Origin: Haemonchus contortus
Taxonomy: Eukaryota > Nematoda > Chromadorea > Rhabditida > Trichostrongylidae
Direction: 5' to 3'
Assembly (NCBI GenBank): GCA_000469685.2
Contig: LS997563.1
Coordinates: forward strand, 6,758,437-6,822,436
DNA: 64,000 nt
Below the pieces are notes generated by a model, which saw only the letters and a program-made list of their open reading frames with translations, was not told where the DNA came from and ran no database searches. This document shows positions 35,678 to 49,559 of this stretch, one piece after another (within the stretch, counting starts at the first letter, position 1; every line of letters begins with the position of its first letter). The position numbers and the translations under genes are program-made.

Positions 35678-38600
35678 CTGAATCAATACGTATGCGAAAC
35701 AAACGGCTTGAATAAAAAGGCAAGTGAAGAGAAAACACGGATAGATAGCTCAGCCAACGTAGCGGGACTCAGAAGGACCTGCCTAATCTCGGAGTGTTCG
35801 TAGGTAAAGAGCTACAGGACCAAAAAAGTGGGATCAGACCGGGAGGTCGTTTAGCTGCAAAACGCGTCCGCAATCTTCCGTGATAACAGAAATTTGAGGT
35901 CAAGTGATCAGGATTTCCGCGTGGTCAATGGGAAGGAACGTTTTCTCCAGATTAGCCCTTTCAGGTTACGGCTTGGGTGGATAAAGCTCTTGGAGCGGTA
36001 CTGGAGAAAAAGGATAGGGGTGGGGGGTGTGAGGAAAGATAAAGTCATCGAATGTGGCAAGATTTGGCGTTTCGAGGAAAGTGAACCACTTGAAATGACG
36101 GTATTTCTGCTTCCCATACATATACAGGAATAGTTTTTAGTGGCTTCTGAGAAGCTGTGGGAGAGCGACGACGACGACGACGATGAGTGGCTTGTTGCAA
36201 CAAGCTGGCCGATATCTGGTAAGGAATGTCGGTCAGAAGCCAGAAGTCGCTCTACGATGAAGGAGGAGTCCGAAGAGGCTCTTCGGCGTCGAAAGACGTA
36301 TACGCACGGCCACTTCACATTCAACACAGACGCCCATCGACTGAAGTCGCCTAAAGGGCCCGGTTTTGGGAAACAGAGAAAACGATGGATTCTAGGAACT
36401 GCGGACGGCTTCGAAGTGTGAAGAGACCGTTTTTTCTTTTGCAGCGCTTGCATATGGTAACCTACCGTAGGATTACCTAGGTTGCATCCAGTAGTGATTT
36501 AGGAACGCCAATCCCAAATGCGACTTACCATCAACGTCGGCTTTTTGATTTCTCAAATTTTGTCCTTTGAAAAGAAAACTTCCATTACAGGAAGCCAGGG
36601 TACTGCTAAGTTTTGGAGGCTAAAAGTAAAGAGAGCGTTAGTAACAAGTCATCTGCTACTCCTTACCGAGTGGATAGGTTAGGCGGATAGACGACGAGAA
36701 AGGAGAGTAAAGCCGGTGTCTACAGGATTTCTCATACATGGTTCCAGTTCATATTTCGGAGAAGGCGAAAAACCAACATACTCGATGTAGGTTAGGCCAT
36801 TGGGTAGCCGGAACTAGTCTAAAGAAAGCCTTCGTAGGCTATCCAACACTTAGTTCCAGTCCACCTCCCGGAGGCGAGGAGCGTACGTCCAGGACTTCTA
36901 ATACCGCTTAGTGATGAAATTGTATCGTACTGGTGATGTGGCTGTAAGCCGACACCAAGTTTCCTCTTGTCCGCACTTTTATTACAGGCACGTTGCTCCG
37001 ATGCTTCTATCTCCCTTTCTCGTTTCGCACGCCGCAACGACAACATACTTTTCCTTCCAACCTCACTTGAAACTGGTAACTGTCCTATGTCGTGGAGGAG
37101 TGCGGTCGCGAGATGTTCGACGGTTTCGGATTGTTGCAGTGGTCAAATAAGGAAGATTTAAGGAAGGTAGCGGGTGAAAGCAGGTCAACTATCAAAGAGT
37201 CACTGCACTATCCGAGACTTATAGACCATACTCTGTAGTTGGGACTTCATGTTGATAATTACTATAAGGTTTTATTGATTTGTTCCAAAGCCCTAGAACT
37301 CCAAGCATAAAACTTACTCAGCGAGATATTGCTCGAAGGACTCGGAGATTTCGTGATCAATTTCTGAGATACAGGAAAGTTGGAAATGCCTTCAGAAGTT
37401 CCATCATGAGTGATAACGCTATCCGTTTCAGAATTCTCATCACAACTGAATCAGAACCATCTTATGGAGTTATGGCAATGAGCTATTACAAATAGCCTGT
37501 GCTGATGTTCAACTTACCACTTGCTTCTTCTGCATCATGGAGCAAGCGATGGAGTAGTCTCCCCCGATTCCCTGAAACAGCATCTCGTAAGCCTTATGTG
37601 GCAAAAGCTCTGCTCAAGAACTTTTTGAGGTATACCAAACATTTGACCCCACTACAGAATTCACAATCTGCGGAATTTGGGATACAGTAACCGCACATAA
37701 GAGTAAGGTAGAAAACACAACGTGACGACTTAAAAAAGCCAATCACATGCGCATGCCCAAGCTAATGATGAAAGCATCGATGGAAAAGGTTAAAAAGGCG
37801 CTGGCCATGACCAAGCGTTTGGGCCAGGACCAGGACGAACCACCCGAATTACTATGTCATAAGGTCCGAAGACTTCCAATCATAATTATTTTCGACTTTC
37901 GTTGAGAATTGTGAACGTACTTGAATTTGTAGGCGTAAACCGTAATGAATGGGAGACTCAGTAGCTATGGCTTTGAACTGCTCTCAGAGGATGAAGCCGT
38001 TCAGGGTCTTTATCCTCTAGCAACAGTCTGAAGGCATTCAGACGACCTCGGAAAGATAACAGCTTTACCCTAGAAAGTATTAATATCTGCTCTGGAATCC
38101 GATCACCTTACATTATGTATTGTGGTGGCACTTCTTGACTCGATCACTTCTCATCTTCTTCCTCCTTTCTTCCAATCACCTTCCGGTCCTAAATTGATTT
38201 CACTCATAGAAATTGAATATTTGTCCAAAGCAAGATGAACAAATCCAGAATCACCGCCAAACAGCTTACGAAAGTGCCCAAGCGATGAAGCTGGCCTCTC
38301 ATTTTGAAAACCACTAAAGGAGCGACTCTTATAAGATGCTTATGGTTTTAGGCACTTAGTGAAGTGACATTTCGTTAGAAAAAAAAGTGCTACATCGCTT
38401 GATTGAGATCATAGTGCTAACAAGCTTAGCCTTCCTTAGGGATTTCAGGGACTTCAAGGAATCCGAACATCTGCCGGAAGAAATTGTCAACAAGTACTAG
38501 AAGGCCCTTCACGTATTTAACATGCATTCGAAACATAAAATAATTGTGTTACCTTTGAAACGCAATTTTATCGAATCCGGGTAAAATGCTGTTGGGGTAG

Positions 38601-40900
38601 GGGACCACCACTTTTCTCCCACCCTGAGAGCAGAGAAGAAGGGGTAGCTTACGTGTACAACATAGTTTAAACTAAACTTTAAGAGGGGAGCAGCACCAGG
38701 GTGGGTGAGATGAAAACCTTGTGCGAAAAGCTGGGATTTGGGAAAAAGTGAACACTCAAATGACTTACCCACCCTGGTGCTTCTTCCCTTCTAGGACTGG
38801 GGTAAAACACTATATTTCTAGGCTGAGGAACTCTCCTATGCACCATTATGGGGTGGCTATCCTTTCTTTTCTGCACAGTAGCGCGTGCTCAACGTTGAAA
38901 AAGAGTGGTGCTCCTTTCCCTACACCTTATTTCCTACCAGCAATTGCCCAGGCAAGGATGGAACATATGCAAAAGGCACCGCCACCATGAAAACAACCCT
39001 TCTGCGAGACCCTTCCAGCCTAACTACCTGTCACGGACCGGTGAATTGATACTAGTTGCGACTGGGATTATCGAATTGTGCTACTTATCCGTCTACAGGT
39101 TCCTGTAACTCAGTGCATAGGTTAAGCGCGTATTGGGGATCGGCAGAATTCCTAGTTCAGAACGTATCGAAGCATCTTTGACGGTTTCATCAATCAATCA
39201 TTCTTGAAAGAAAAATGTCTCCTCACCTCTTCAACCAGATATTAAAGTGTACGAAAAGTCCGCACCGGATTCCATCCCACGGAGCCCAGATTGGGTAGAT
39301 GCCGATAAGGTAGGATTAAATACACAACTATATAAATAAACAAAGTAGTAATCACAAACAGAAATCTTTCAAAGCAAGAATTTTGGGAAAAAATCGAAAA
39401 GGTAACGAGAAATGGAAGAAGTGTCGACCTAGTACAGAAGGGTGCAAGGGCTGAAATATTGGTTGGTCGATCAAATCCGTAGTGGCAGACCTACGACTAC
39501 CTCAACATTCAAGGGGGTTCACCTTCTGTATTCCATTGCAGGGTCTATTGACCCATAGAAGCACCTCTGTGATTATAAACAGAATTAGAATGCACGGTGA
39601 ATCCTACCGAGATTGAGTCACTATTTTTTTCAGTACATGAGATTCTCAAAGTGTGATCTTAGCTAGTAGCCAGGATCAGCTTGTTCAAATAGTGCCGAAA
39701 ATCTCTGACGTTACGGCACACCTTCTAACCACCTTTTAGGCTTTCTGATTCGCCTGATAAAGTTAATCAGTGCTAAGGTAGAGAGTAGAGGCGCCGTTTT
39801 CACATGTCTGTTCTGTGTGGGGATTGAATCCTGCATTGGTAATGGACAAGTATAATCCAGACTTTCACCTTTCCTATCTGTGCGGAAGACGAATGCATGG
39901 ACTTAAATAGCAGCTGGCCTCAACCCGCTGTCTGAGTGGGATCCGCATTCAAATGTTTTTACCATTCTGAATGGAAATAGAATGTATGGGCGCATCCTAA
40001 AAGTTAAATGGGCAGCGCAGAGCACTATATTTAGCCTTTATCCCCCTACTTCCCGTTAGTTGATCCTTCGAAGATGATGCAAAGCTGGAAAAGCTGACAG
40101 TTCATATTTCTTGAATGACCCGGGGAAGGGGGGAAGGGGGTTGGGGTAATCATACCTGAGTGATGGGTTATGTAGACAGCTCCCCCATTCATGTCTCCCA
40201 CATGTTGGATAGAGGATTCCTCACCTTATGGATCATGCGTACTCGACATTCTCCTATAGTTATTATGTCTATCTCCACATCTGCAGCTGTGCGTTTTTAT
40301 AGAGGGTAAAGAACGTTGTGATCGGTTGACATGCCCTCTGCCCTCCAACAAGATGGCTATTCAGGGCAAGCAACTAAGACATGGTGGTCGTCGAGATAAC
40401 TAGCCAGAGATCACTTCGCGCTATCAAAGGATCGGGCACAACGTTACACAACCTGCCACTCGTGATAGGTTCGACAGCAGAACGCGCAAAGTCTTTCTGT
40501 ACCAAATAGTTGAGGTCCATAGAATCCAAACTCGGAAACGCCATCCAAATTCCTAATATCATACTTCTCTGATTGACCAGTGGTACCACGGGGTGAAATG
40601 AGGGAGCTGATTACGTATCACCTTCAAAAATAAACAAAAGTCGTCCAAAACTTCGCTGCTAATTCCATTTTAGGAAGCGCTCGGCTTTCAATCATCTCTT
40701 GTTCCCATCTACAACGACATTTCACTTTGTGACTCTGTGACTTGACAGGCAAAAATGACCTAAGGGAGCTCATCGGAGCGGCCTCAGTCTTCTGTTGGTT
40801 ATGTTGTCCGTCGGCAGATCCCGAAAAATAGAAAAAAAATCCTACAAGCCTCTTTAAAGAGTGATCTGGGATCCTGTCGTAGTACGCTAGGTGTTTTGCT
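35678..40900. other. gene-poor region, part 1
   Basis: Upstream of the ZP gene I find no gene I can name. Weak items: an open stretch at 36140-36421 behind a TTTTTAG acceptor that contains a run of Asp codons (GAC repeat 36168-36186); a 38-codon frame starting MRMPKLMMKASMEKVKK at 37749-37863 with a GT right after it; and a short inverted repeat (AGCACCAGGGTGGGT at 38692, its complement at 38767). Codon pattern elsewhere looks non-coding. No tRNA or rRNA seen. Confidence 0.4.
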
Positions 40901-43900
40901 TGCCACTTCTGCTATAAAACTCACGAGAAAGATTGTTTTGACGTAAACAATGACATCAATCGTTCCGCTCGGAATAGCACAGTGGAGGAATAACAGTGTC
41001 GAGAGCTACTGCCCTTTCACTTCGAGGAATCGAATCTGCTAAGCTGGGAAAGTACTTTATTCCAGTTAGCAAAGGAGAGTACGTGTCCGACCTGACCAGA
41101 AAAACTGAGAGCTTCCCTATCCCCATATGGGAGCAGCTCCGTAATGTACTAAATAGACCAGACACACCTTCAAAAACCTCGACGATTTCTGTTGAAAGTA
41201 AGAGGTGAGGCGTATCTCAGAGAAATTTGTCGACAGAGGTCATTTCGGCCGTCATTTCTCATTTCAGACCCTAGCTGTCCATTATATGAGTTCCATGTGA
41301 CATTTTACAAGCTTCTTCGGCTACGTTGTGTCAGGCTCCATTAATTCCACGGATCCAATCTGTATCTCCCTCGAAGTTCGGCATAAATTATGCTTTGCGA
41401 TCGAAATAGATGGACACAAAGACGGCTGTCAACTGAAGCGCATATTCAGTGTTGAGTGGAAAAAGCGTTCGAGAAAGCAGAGTGTAGGGGAGAACGGAGC
41501 GTCAGCAGTGCGCTAAACTGATGCACACGATGGCCAGCGTAGTGGACAGCGCTGGTCAGTGAGTGGTCAACGGGTGGAGACACCAAAGAGGCGCTACACC
41601 CTCGGACGGTTGGCGGCGCAATGCTATGACGGCTGAGGTACCAGACACCCACACCACACACACACCCAATGTTCGTGAGCGCATGAATTCGACTACACAT
41701 CGCATTCCGATGCGTAACCAGCCGGCATTTGTCAGCAGCATCAGCCATTTCCAGCAACCATTGCCGCCGTCACTTTACTATTAGCCTTTACTGACTGGTT
41801 TCCTGCTATGAAAGCCGTTAAATTTCAGAAAAACCGCCTCTTTAGGAGATCTTCCTATTGATTTCTCTTCTGCTCAATTCAATTCATCTATATTTTCGAT
41901 TTAATTACCAGCTGAATTGGGGGATACACTGCAGCGTGGGAGAAAACTGTACGGGGAGCCCACTTACCTTAATAAGGTGGAAAAGACAGTAGAATCTTTA
42001 ACAAAGTAGAGCTCTTGCATCTAGTTGTCTCGATTTGGGAAGCTCCCTCACACTAGACTTCCATTCAGTCGTGCGGGTGTTTGAGGCCTAAGGCCTATAC
42101 TAAGACATACTGGGCTCACCCTTATTCAAGTCGGTAGATTTCGTTCTCTCAAGAGAGTTTGCTACGAATTAGACGGTTTTGGAGAACCGGAAGGCTATAT
42201 GGCCCTATGTGGGTATCGATCCTCTCCGATCCATACTCCCAGTAACAGCGCTACTTGGCACTGCCCCATCCCCTCCCCTTCTGAGGCCTAATGGAGTCCA
42301 CGGCTGGAAACCTACCTCATGAAGCGGAATTAAATTCTGGGTTTTCCTAATCAGTAACCACCGTCCGAAATGCTTTGATTAAATTCTCTCTACCATCAGA
42401 TCGACCAGGTTTCCCGAACATATGAAAGGATTATTTTTCACCCATTCCCTATGGGGAACCCTGAAGAACTAAAAATCCGAGTATGGGATTATAGTGTGGG
42501 ATTATGCCCCCTTTGGAGCCCGATCGATTAAACGATCTGAGAAGGATACTGAATTTTTAGAAGAGCTCAGACTGTTCCGTGTACTCACTGCTGCCATTCT
42601 GTGCTGATGATGATGGTGCCATTATCGTGATTAGAAGCTTAACCGAGTCGGATCAAATCCTATTTAAGCCTGTTGATCCCGAAATGCATTACGTATTTCA
42701 TTGGCGTTCACTAATCGTTCCATCCAAGTCGTCACACATCCAACTAAGTCTATAAACCCTGAATTCTGTTCAGTGTGTCTCGAGAACCGGTCCACGGATG
42801 ACCCGATTTGCGCCCGAATTTCACCTCATCGAACCTACTCTGATCGGGTGTTCGTTCGCTTTCGACTGATAGGATCCATAGGATTTAGCCACAGAGGGGT
42901 TGAAAAGGGACAACTACTGGCTATAAAGGCTGAAATTCTTCACCTTATTTATCACTTGTTTACAGGCTACCAGTAGATTTGACTATTCTACTGCTCTGTC
43001 TAAAAGGTCATAATACACTCCCTCTATGCCCCCTTCCTGTCAATCTATCCTCCGTCTCACCGGGGCACCGCTTCTCTGAACTTTGTATGGCTGTGGGGTC
43101 TTATAGATGCTGTGGGTACCTATACCTATTCAAATTGGAAACTTTTGAAAATTTAGGGTCACAGGGAAGACACCTCAACGAGCAATATCTTCCCATATGT
43201 ATAGCTCAGGAATATGCAAATGCACGATATTGGGTCAAAGTCAGAAGCATGGCGTAACCAAAAACAACGTTCGCATCACTTCAGGACCCACTTCCGCTCG
43301 CCCTTCTCAACCAGGCGCCCTTTCCTGTTTCCCTTTTCTCATACTCGATTCCATGCACAATAGGAACGAGGTTATTTTGGGTATGGGGGTGTTTTTGACG
43401 ACCTTGAAACTATCTTTATGTCGTGTTCCTCCCTTATCTATAAGTATGCAGATACTTTTGTGTAGTGAATACGGAATTGCTGTGCTGTTGTAAAAAGCAA
43501 ACAAGTTGTCATCTATCGTTGTCTGTCATTTTAATGTCGAAAACCGGTGTCATGACAATTACAATAACAAAACATAGACATTGATTGGATAAAAACGCGC
43601 GCGCGCATTCGCATTCACATTGATTCGTGGTTCATTGCAGTTCTGCTGATCATGGAATGCACCTTTTCGGAACGGGGCCTTTTGAAGCAAATGGGATCCG
43701 TCGGGGGTTGTTCCATTGGGGTTTGAATTTCGTTCGAGTTTTCCGGAACACCACCCTGTCCCCTCGGTTGATTGTTAGCCCGCAAAGGCTTCCGTCAGGG
43801 CCGGTTTCACCAAAACTGGACCCTACTACAGCCACAGGGTGAGGATTTGGGACGATGGCGTTCCGACGCCTACTTCACCATATCTAGTCCTTTTGTAATG

Positions 43901-46021
43901 CATATTTAGTAGGCCAATAAGTCCGAATTTGTGATTTGATTGTCATTTTTCCAATGTTCGCCCCATAAAATAAAACCAGCCCCAACTCAACCTCCGGGAG
44001 GATATGGGGTCGGAGAAGTGGTTACGACGCCCTCTTTCAAGAGAATGGGCACGAATAAGCGGGTACAATCTCTCCCAATCCCTCTCACAGCCTTGGGAAA
44101 GATCAGTGATGCCTCCAGGAAAGCCTCCAGGGCGTGGGGATATGCTTGAATGTTACAATCTGAAAAGTTAATCCCTCAATCCTCTTTTTTGATAGTCGCT
44201 AATGGCAATCCCTTCCCCCGCAAGATATCATCACCAGAATCGCCTACTCTCTGCTGTACGCCTTTTGTCCCCAAATATCTCGAAATTTTCTTTAACTTTG
44301 AGGTGTCCCTTTCAAAACTAACTAAAATAGGAATCGGAAGCCTCCATGGGAATTTTGCATTTCATACAAATCCTTGAAAGAAGTGAGCCAATACCTCATT
44401 CCAAGTACCTCGCTTGGCCTGTAACTGGTACGTCGTCACTGAAGTTTTGTAGTCACAGGCTGGTATCCCATCCCGAACATTTCCGTCGTCTGCCTTCTAT
44501 TCCTATTTTGGTCGAGTAAGTTGCACTTTCTCGTTCCAAGCGCTAAATTCCAGGAATACTTCGACTGATGGTGCTCAGGGAGTGGGTGGCAGACCTGTTT
44601 CTCCTCCAAACAGGTCACACCAGAGGCGATTAGAGCCAGTTTTTCTCCGTGGTGTTCTTTTCATAATTCAAAAGCGCTGGGATTTACGACACCTCTACTG
44701 GTCAATCGTCTAAAATATTGAAATAATTGTAAGTCCAGCGGCGATAAGTACCTATGAATGAGGTGGAGGAGTGGCAGGGCCAAGAGGTGCCACGGTCACC
44801 AGGTCAGAGATCGGATTCCGGATCGACATCCGCTACGGCTAACAGAAGCTTCCATCTCTACGGGGCAGGTCAATTGCTGCCAGACCTGTCTGGGAAGATT
44901 AAAACGTTGACTTGTGCCAAGGCCTGCCCTCTATGTCCCTGCATAGGTCGTGATTCAAACACCCAGCACTTCCGAAAGAGGTCGAACACCTCGGCCCATC
45001 AATGAACAGATAATTCTACACCAGAACTTCAACCCACGGTATTTCAAAACACCGTAAAATGGCAGTAGTGTAACCGAATACTGAATTCCACGAATTCCAC
45101 TCATACCCAGATGATCATAACGAAATTGAGTTTGCATTCTTGGAAGGATCATTCCCAAGTACTCCTAAACAGGCATAAGATGGCCATCCAAATCTGAGCC
45201 CCCTGCCTCCTCATTTCAAGATCTGCCTTCAATCGAGCGACGTTCGAGTATAGCCTGTTGCGGAGTATAGAAAAACTGGTCGGACGTCCACTTAGGACGT
45301 ATCGGCGCTCATCCACATTAAGACAGGATTGGATAATGGGAAGACCGGTCAAAAAAATGATGCCTGGGAAGTTTACATAGGAATACGTCAGAGCCAAAGG
45401 AGGGTAGTCGATAGGAGGTCTAGGACGGGGTGAACCTTGGTATGGGTGGCCCCGCACAAGGAGTAGTGATCCGTTTAGGGCGGTTCCCTAGCCCAGCTCG
45501 ACTTTGATTTCTTTTTCGTGGTTCTGAATCGCTCGGCCTAGCTGTGGAGAGGTTATATTCAGTGCAAGAACCTCCGCCGCCATGGTTCACCTTGCATTTG
45601 GCTCGGGATCAAACATCACCCCCTCGCAGTTGTGTCCATAGGCGATGGCGCCAGTCCAGGAAGCGATGGCCCTTACTGTGTGGACATCACTATTTCTACT
45701 GCGAAGTAAGGTCTGCAGCGGGTCCCAGGGAGACCATGAACCTTGATCCACCCTGTTCGACCTTGAAAAGTGAAATTCGATGTGGGCGAAAGTGCACCCG
45801 ATGAGCGCACACATGTGCATCATATTGCGTCGGGGGGCAATAACGTCCTCGTCATATACCACGTAACCGCCATCCCCGAGCATTGCCTGACATCGCGGGA
45901 ATTCATCGCACCTAAAACTTCTTGTCATGTAGGTAGGTGAGTGAGTGGGTGGGTGGATGGGTGATTGGGTAGGCAGGTAGGGTGTGTGCGTGTGTGACTC
46001 TTAAAGTTCATCACCGTGGAA

Positions 46022-46052
<31 letters not shown>

Positions 46053-48500
46053 AGAACGGCGGCGGCGGCGAAGTCCACTCTACAAGAGGGGCGTAGCCAT
46101 TACACTCTCATTAACACTGCATTGCTGTGCTTGCGCAATCGAGGCTGACCAATGTCGAGCGGTCTGGCGCTCTCCCACTCCCAGACCGTTGTCTCTACGG
46201 ACGGGCCCGCTGACAACGCCGTCTGTGTCGTCGTGCTCTCCACGTCCGAATCGTTCTAGTCCAATCGCTCTTGCTTCGTGCCAGCCGTTACGCAATAGTG
46301 TCTCACGCACTAGAAAAGCCCTCGGCCATCAGAGCTTGTCCCCGATGCCGCCATTTTCCGGTCCCGACGACTTATTACCGTATTTTGTACCTGGGTAAAT
46401 CAATTGTTCTCTGTACAGCCTTATTTGTCGCTTTACTGCTTTCCCATCTAAACTTTTCTCTACCTCACAAAAAGGATTTTCTGAAAAAGCCTCTCGCTCC
46501 GTAATCCTACTAGAGTTCAGTTGATCGACGGCGTCGGACCTCTCCCACCCACTCCATAGCTCTTGAATTATTGAATAGCTGCCCGTGTACTTTATTGCCA
46601 ACCTGGCGGTAAATATTACCTTGGGTTATTACACAAGTTATGAGCTAAGTTCGAAGAAACTACCGGTAGGGATCAACTACGAGTGCACGGGAGATTCTTG
46701 GAACGGAAGGTCAGCTGCCCAGTGCACGCCGGAATGTAATTCACGTAAGATGTTCCGCCTTGACTGATCCTTTATCAAGCTGGATTATTAGCTTGTACGT
46801 CTCTTACCCATGCTATCCTCCTACCCATCTCCTACCTCAGCCTTCAATTTGCCCAGGAATCAACCCACTTGCTGCCAGTAGTGGTAGATACTGGGAGAGA
46901 ACACGAGGTACAGACGTTTTTATGCATTGTTGCCAGATTTTTCCGTTTTTTTCTAGAAGGAGAAGTTTGCCCATTTCCATTCGTTCTAAAGAGGGAAGAG
47001 GCGTGATATTCCGGGAACCCTCGTGTGGATGATCCTTTTAGTTCTAGACAGGACCACCTTATTTGGTCCGATATTGTTTTATCATTCCATTAGTGCTATC
47101 TGACCACGCACCCTTCGATGCTTCGCCTTTTTGTCGCCCTTTCCATGTATGTCCTTTCTTATCTGCCTTCTGATTCCACTTTTTATTGCGCTTCTTACTT
47201 TTCTCTCGAATTCCTCGATCTCTTTGACCTTGTTCTAGAGCTTTCCCATGGTTCTCTGAGATACCCTTTGCTTTTTCAAGACCACCTGAAATTAAAATAT
47301 GTTGTCAGGGACACCAACATAGTTACCCTTCGGGTCTATAAATTTCCGGGACCTTTCTCCTGGGGTTGCACCCGCTGTAGCGTGTCCGATCATCGAATTA
47401 TCTCTAATCTCAGTGCCTTTCTTGAGCTACGATCTCTCACCTCCATTGGTTTCCCACACCACACGCCGTTTCCTTGAAATCAGTACAGTAATACGGGTAA
47501 TAAGCTCGATATGCCTTTTTAGAGATCAAACCTCACCGCTGCAGTCTTAAATGTTCCAGAGCAGACTTCGTTCTGACGCTCTTCCAGCCAGATCAGGTCT
47601 TGTTACCCTCCTCTTCGATCCAGGTCGGCTCTCTACTCGACCTGCCTTGGGGGTGTCTTTTGTGAGCTCAAAGCTTTTATTAGGACTTGTATGATTTCCT
47701 TTTTTGACTTCTTGGAATGCTTTTATAAATGGTCTTTTGGTCTTTCGGATGATGCTTTTTCGACTTCCGATTTCCGATGAACACAACTCAACCTTGTAGT
47801 AGAGAAAGTCGCATCAGAGGGCTTAGGGTTGTTGGTGCCGTTGATTCTACTACTTGTTCAGTTCTCTGAACGTTGAACTTGTGGCCAAGTTCATTGCTGC
47901 CAGTCTGCGTGTCCACTTCCTGGTACTATTTTTAAATGTTTACGATTTCGTTCGTTGGCAGCGTTCTGGCGAACGAGCGATTCCATTACGCACTCGGCGG
48001 CGATGTTTTTCGCTGACTCCCACGGCGAGACACACAAGTCCGGCGGCGGCCAGCCGGCAGCACCCATCATCTAGCTGTATAGTACGATTCCGTGCCAAGT
48101 CAATGAGCTTTTCAGTGTTTTTCACCCAACACCCAATGTCTGTTCGACGAATCCCGCCGGTAATCGCCCCAGAGAAGCTCCCCCCGAGCACTCAGCCCCA
48201 CTCGTTCTCGTCTCCTCGAGAGAAATCGCCTCCTGCGATGCACATGCTGGTCACTCTCACTCAAAGCGCTGGCGATCGTTCGCTCCCCCCGTCGGCCCCC
48301 TGCCGCCGCCCCTTCGCTCGCTCGAAGTTCGCCCTGAATTCACTTTCTCTCTCTCGCCATGCGGGAGGTTTCTCTCAGAGCCACCACGGCCCCTCTGTCA
48401 TTCCCCTCGTGGCGATAGGCGTTTCACTTTTCCTTTCAGTGCGTATTGTGTAGATGTGTGATTCCATCTCATACGATTATGCGTGATTGTGTTCGTTCAT
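40901..48500. other. gene-poor region, part 2
   Basis: No recognisable gene. One exon-like segment at 40998-41204 is bounded by AACAG and GTGAGG and reads SRATALSLRGIESAKLGKYF onward for 69 codons. Simple repeats: CA-rich 41640-41672, GC repeat 43597-43606, GT-rich 45928-45990, GAC repeat 46023-46052. CpG-rich patches occur near 45980-46330 and 47940-48420. The long open frame at 47854-48453 comes from the GC-rich patch and has no homology I recognise. Confidence 0.4.
46023..46052 (+). repeat. (GAC)n trinucleotide repeat
   Basis: Ten GAC units, followed by a GGC/GGCGGC stretch. Produces artificial acidic or Ser/Arg frames on both strands. Confidence 0.95.
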
Positions 48501-49542
48501 TCGCTAATTTTACCATTTCCCCATCAACAGTACTACAGTATTTTCAGCCCACCGTATGCAATAGTTCCCAAACTTGACGTTCGGGGACCTCATCTCGAGA
48601 GGTTTTGCCGATCCCCCCGGTTTTCGTCCACCCGTCCAACGAACCTTCGCCCACCCCCGCCCGGCTTTCGATGTTTTTTCTCCTGGCACCGTCTCGTCCA
48701 CCTCGTCAAGTGACGCCTCTTTACAACACCATCGTAGTTCGCATATTTATTGGTGAGTCCCATTTGTTTTTTATTGGTTTTTGTTTTGGTTAGATTGATT
48801 ACGGAGGAACGCTTGCGCACGTGTCGTGTGTTGTGGCCACGCTATCTCAATTTTTTTTCAAGTCGCTATAAGTCAGTGGCATCCATCCGCTTCCCCTCGA
48901 ATTGTTTTATAATTGGGCTAAATATTTCCAAATTTGGATCGATCGATTTTTTGGGTAGCACAAGCCCGCTCTGGAGCCATGCGTCGCGGTCGCGCGGTGC
49001 GTACGAAGTCCTTTAAATATTGGAATCGCTCAAAACCAAATGAAATCTGTATCAGATTGAAGATAAATAAACTTCAACAAATCCAGTCTACACTAAGACG
49101 TTGTGTAAAAAAATTCGTCAGTAGTTAATTTTTTACAAACGACCTAAATTGCAAACCGAGTGGAACCCGGGAACCCAAGCGTTGCGGTCGCGTCGCGTGT
49201 CGCGGAACTCATGGACCGGGTCCCGAGTAGGTTTCACAGGATTCGCTCGTGCTATGTCATAAATGTATGGCCCATAGAGCGTGAGTGCGACTGAATTCCC
49301 ACCCGTTACGGTAATCGTCTTAATGCTATGTTTTGTTACAAGATTATAGGTGGGAGAAAAATTCGTAGAGGGGCTTTTGACTGGCGCCATTTTACGATCG
49401 GAGAACATCGATTTTGCATGAATGAAAGGAAAGAGAGTGAGAGACAGCGGTCTGAATGTGCTGCGCAGACATCACAGAGAACTGCCATTCTGTAAAAACG
49501 TTTGCACTTTTGAAAACGGTGTAGATTATATCACTGGAATTC

Positions 49543-49559
49543 CTCTCTCTCTCTCTCTC
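49543..49559 (+). repeat. (CT)n dinucleotide repeat
   Basis: Pure CT run of 17 bases in the gene-poor region. Confidence 0.9.

Noticed and set aside
35908..36453. 181-codon Ser/Arg-rich frame, minus strand
   Set aside because: Poly-Ser comes from the GAC repeat read in reverse; no domain, no start context, and it lies directly upstream of the ZP gene promoter.
47041..47790. Possible LINE-type retroelement remnant
   Set aside because: A few phrases such as SDHRIIS recall reverse-transcriptase or endonuclease ORFs, but no RT catalytic motif was found in any frame.
47854..48453. 199-codon open frame, plus strand
   Set aside because: Long because of high GC content and few stops; Ser/Pro/Arg composition, no family resemblance, no splice support.
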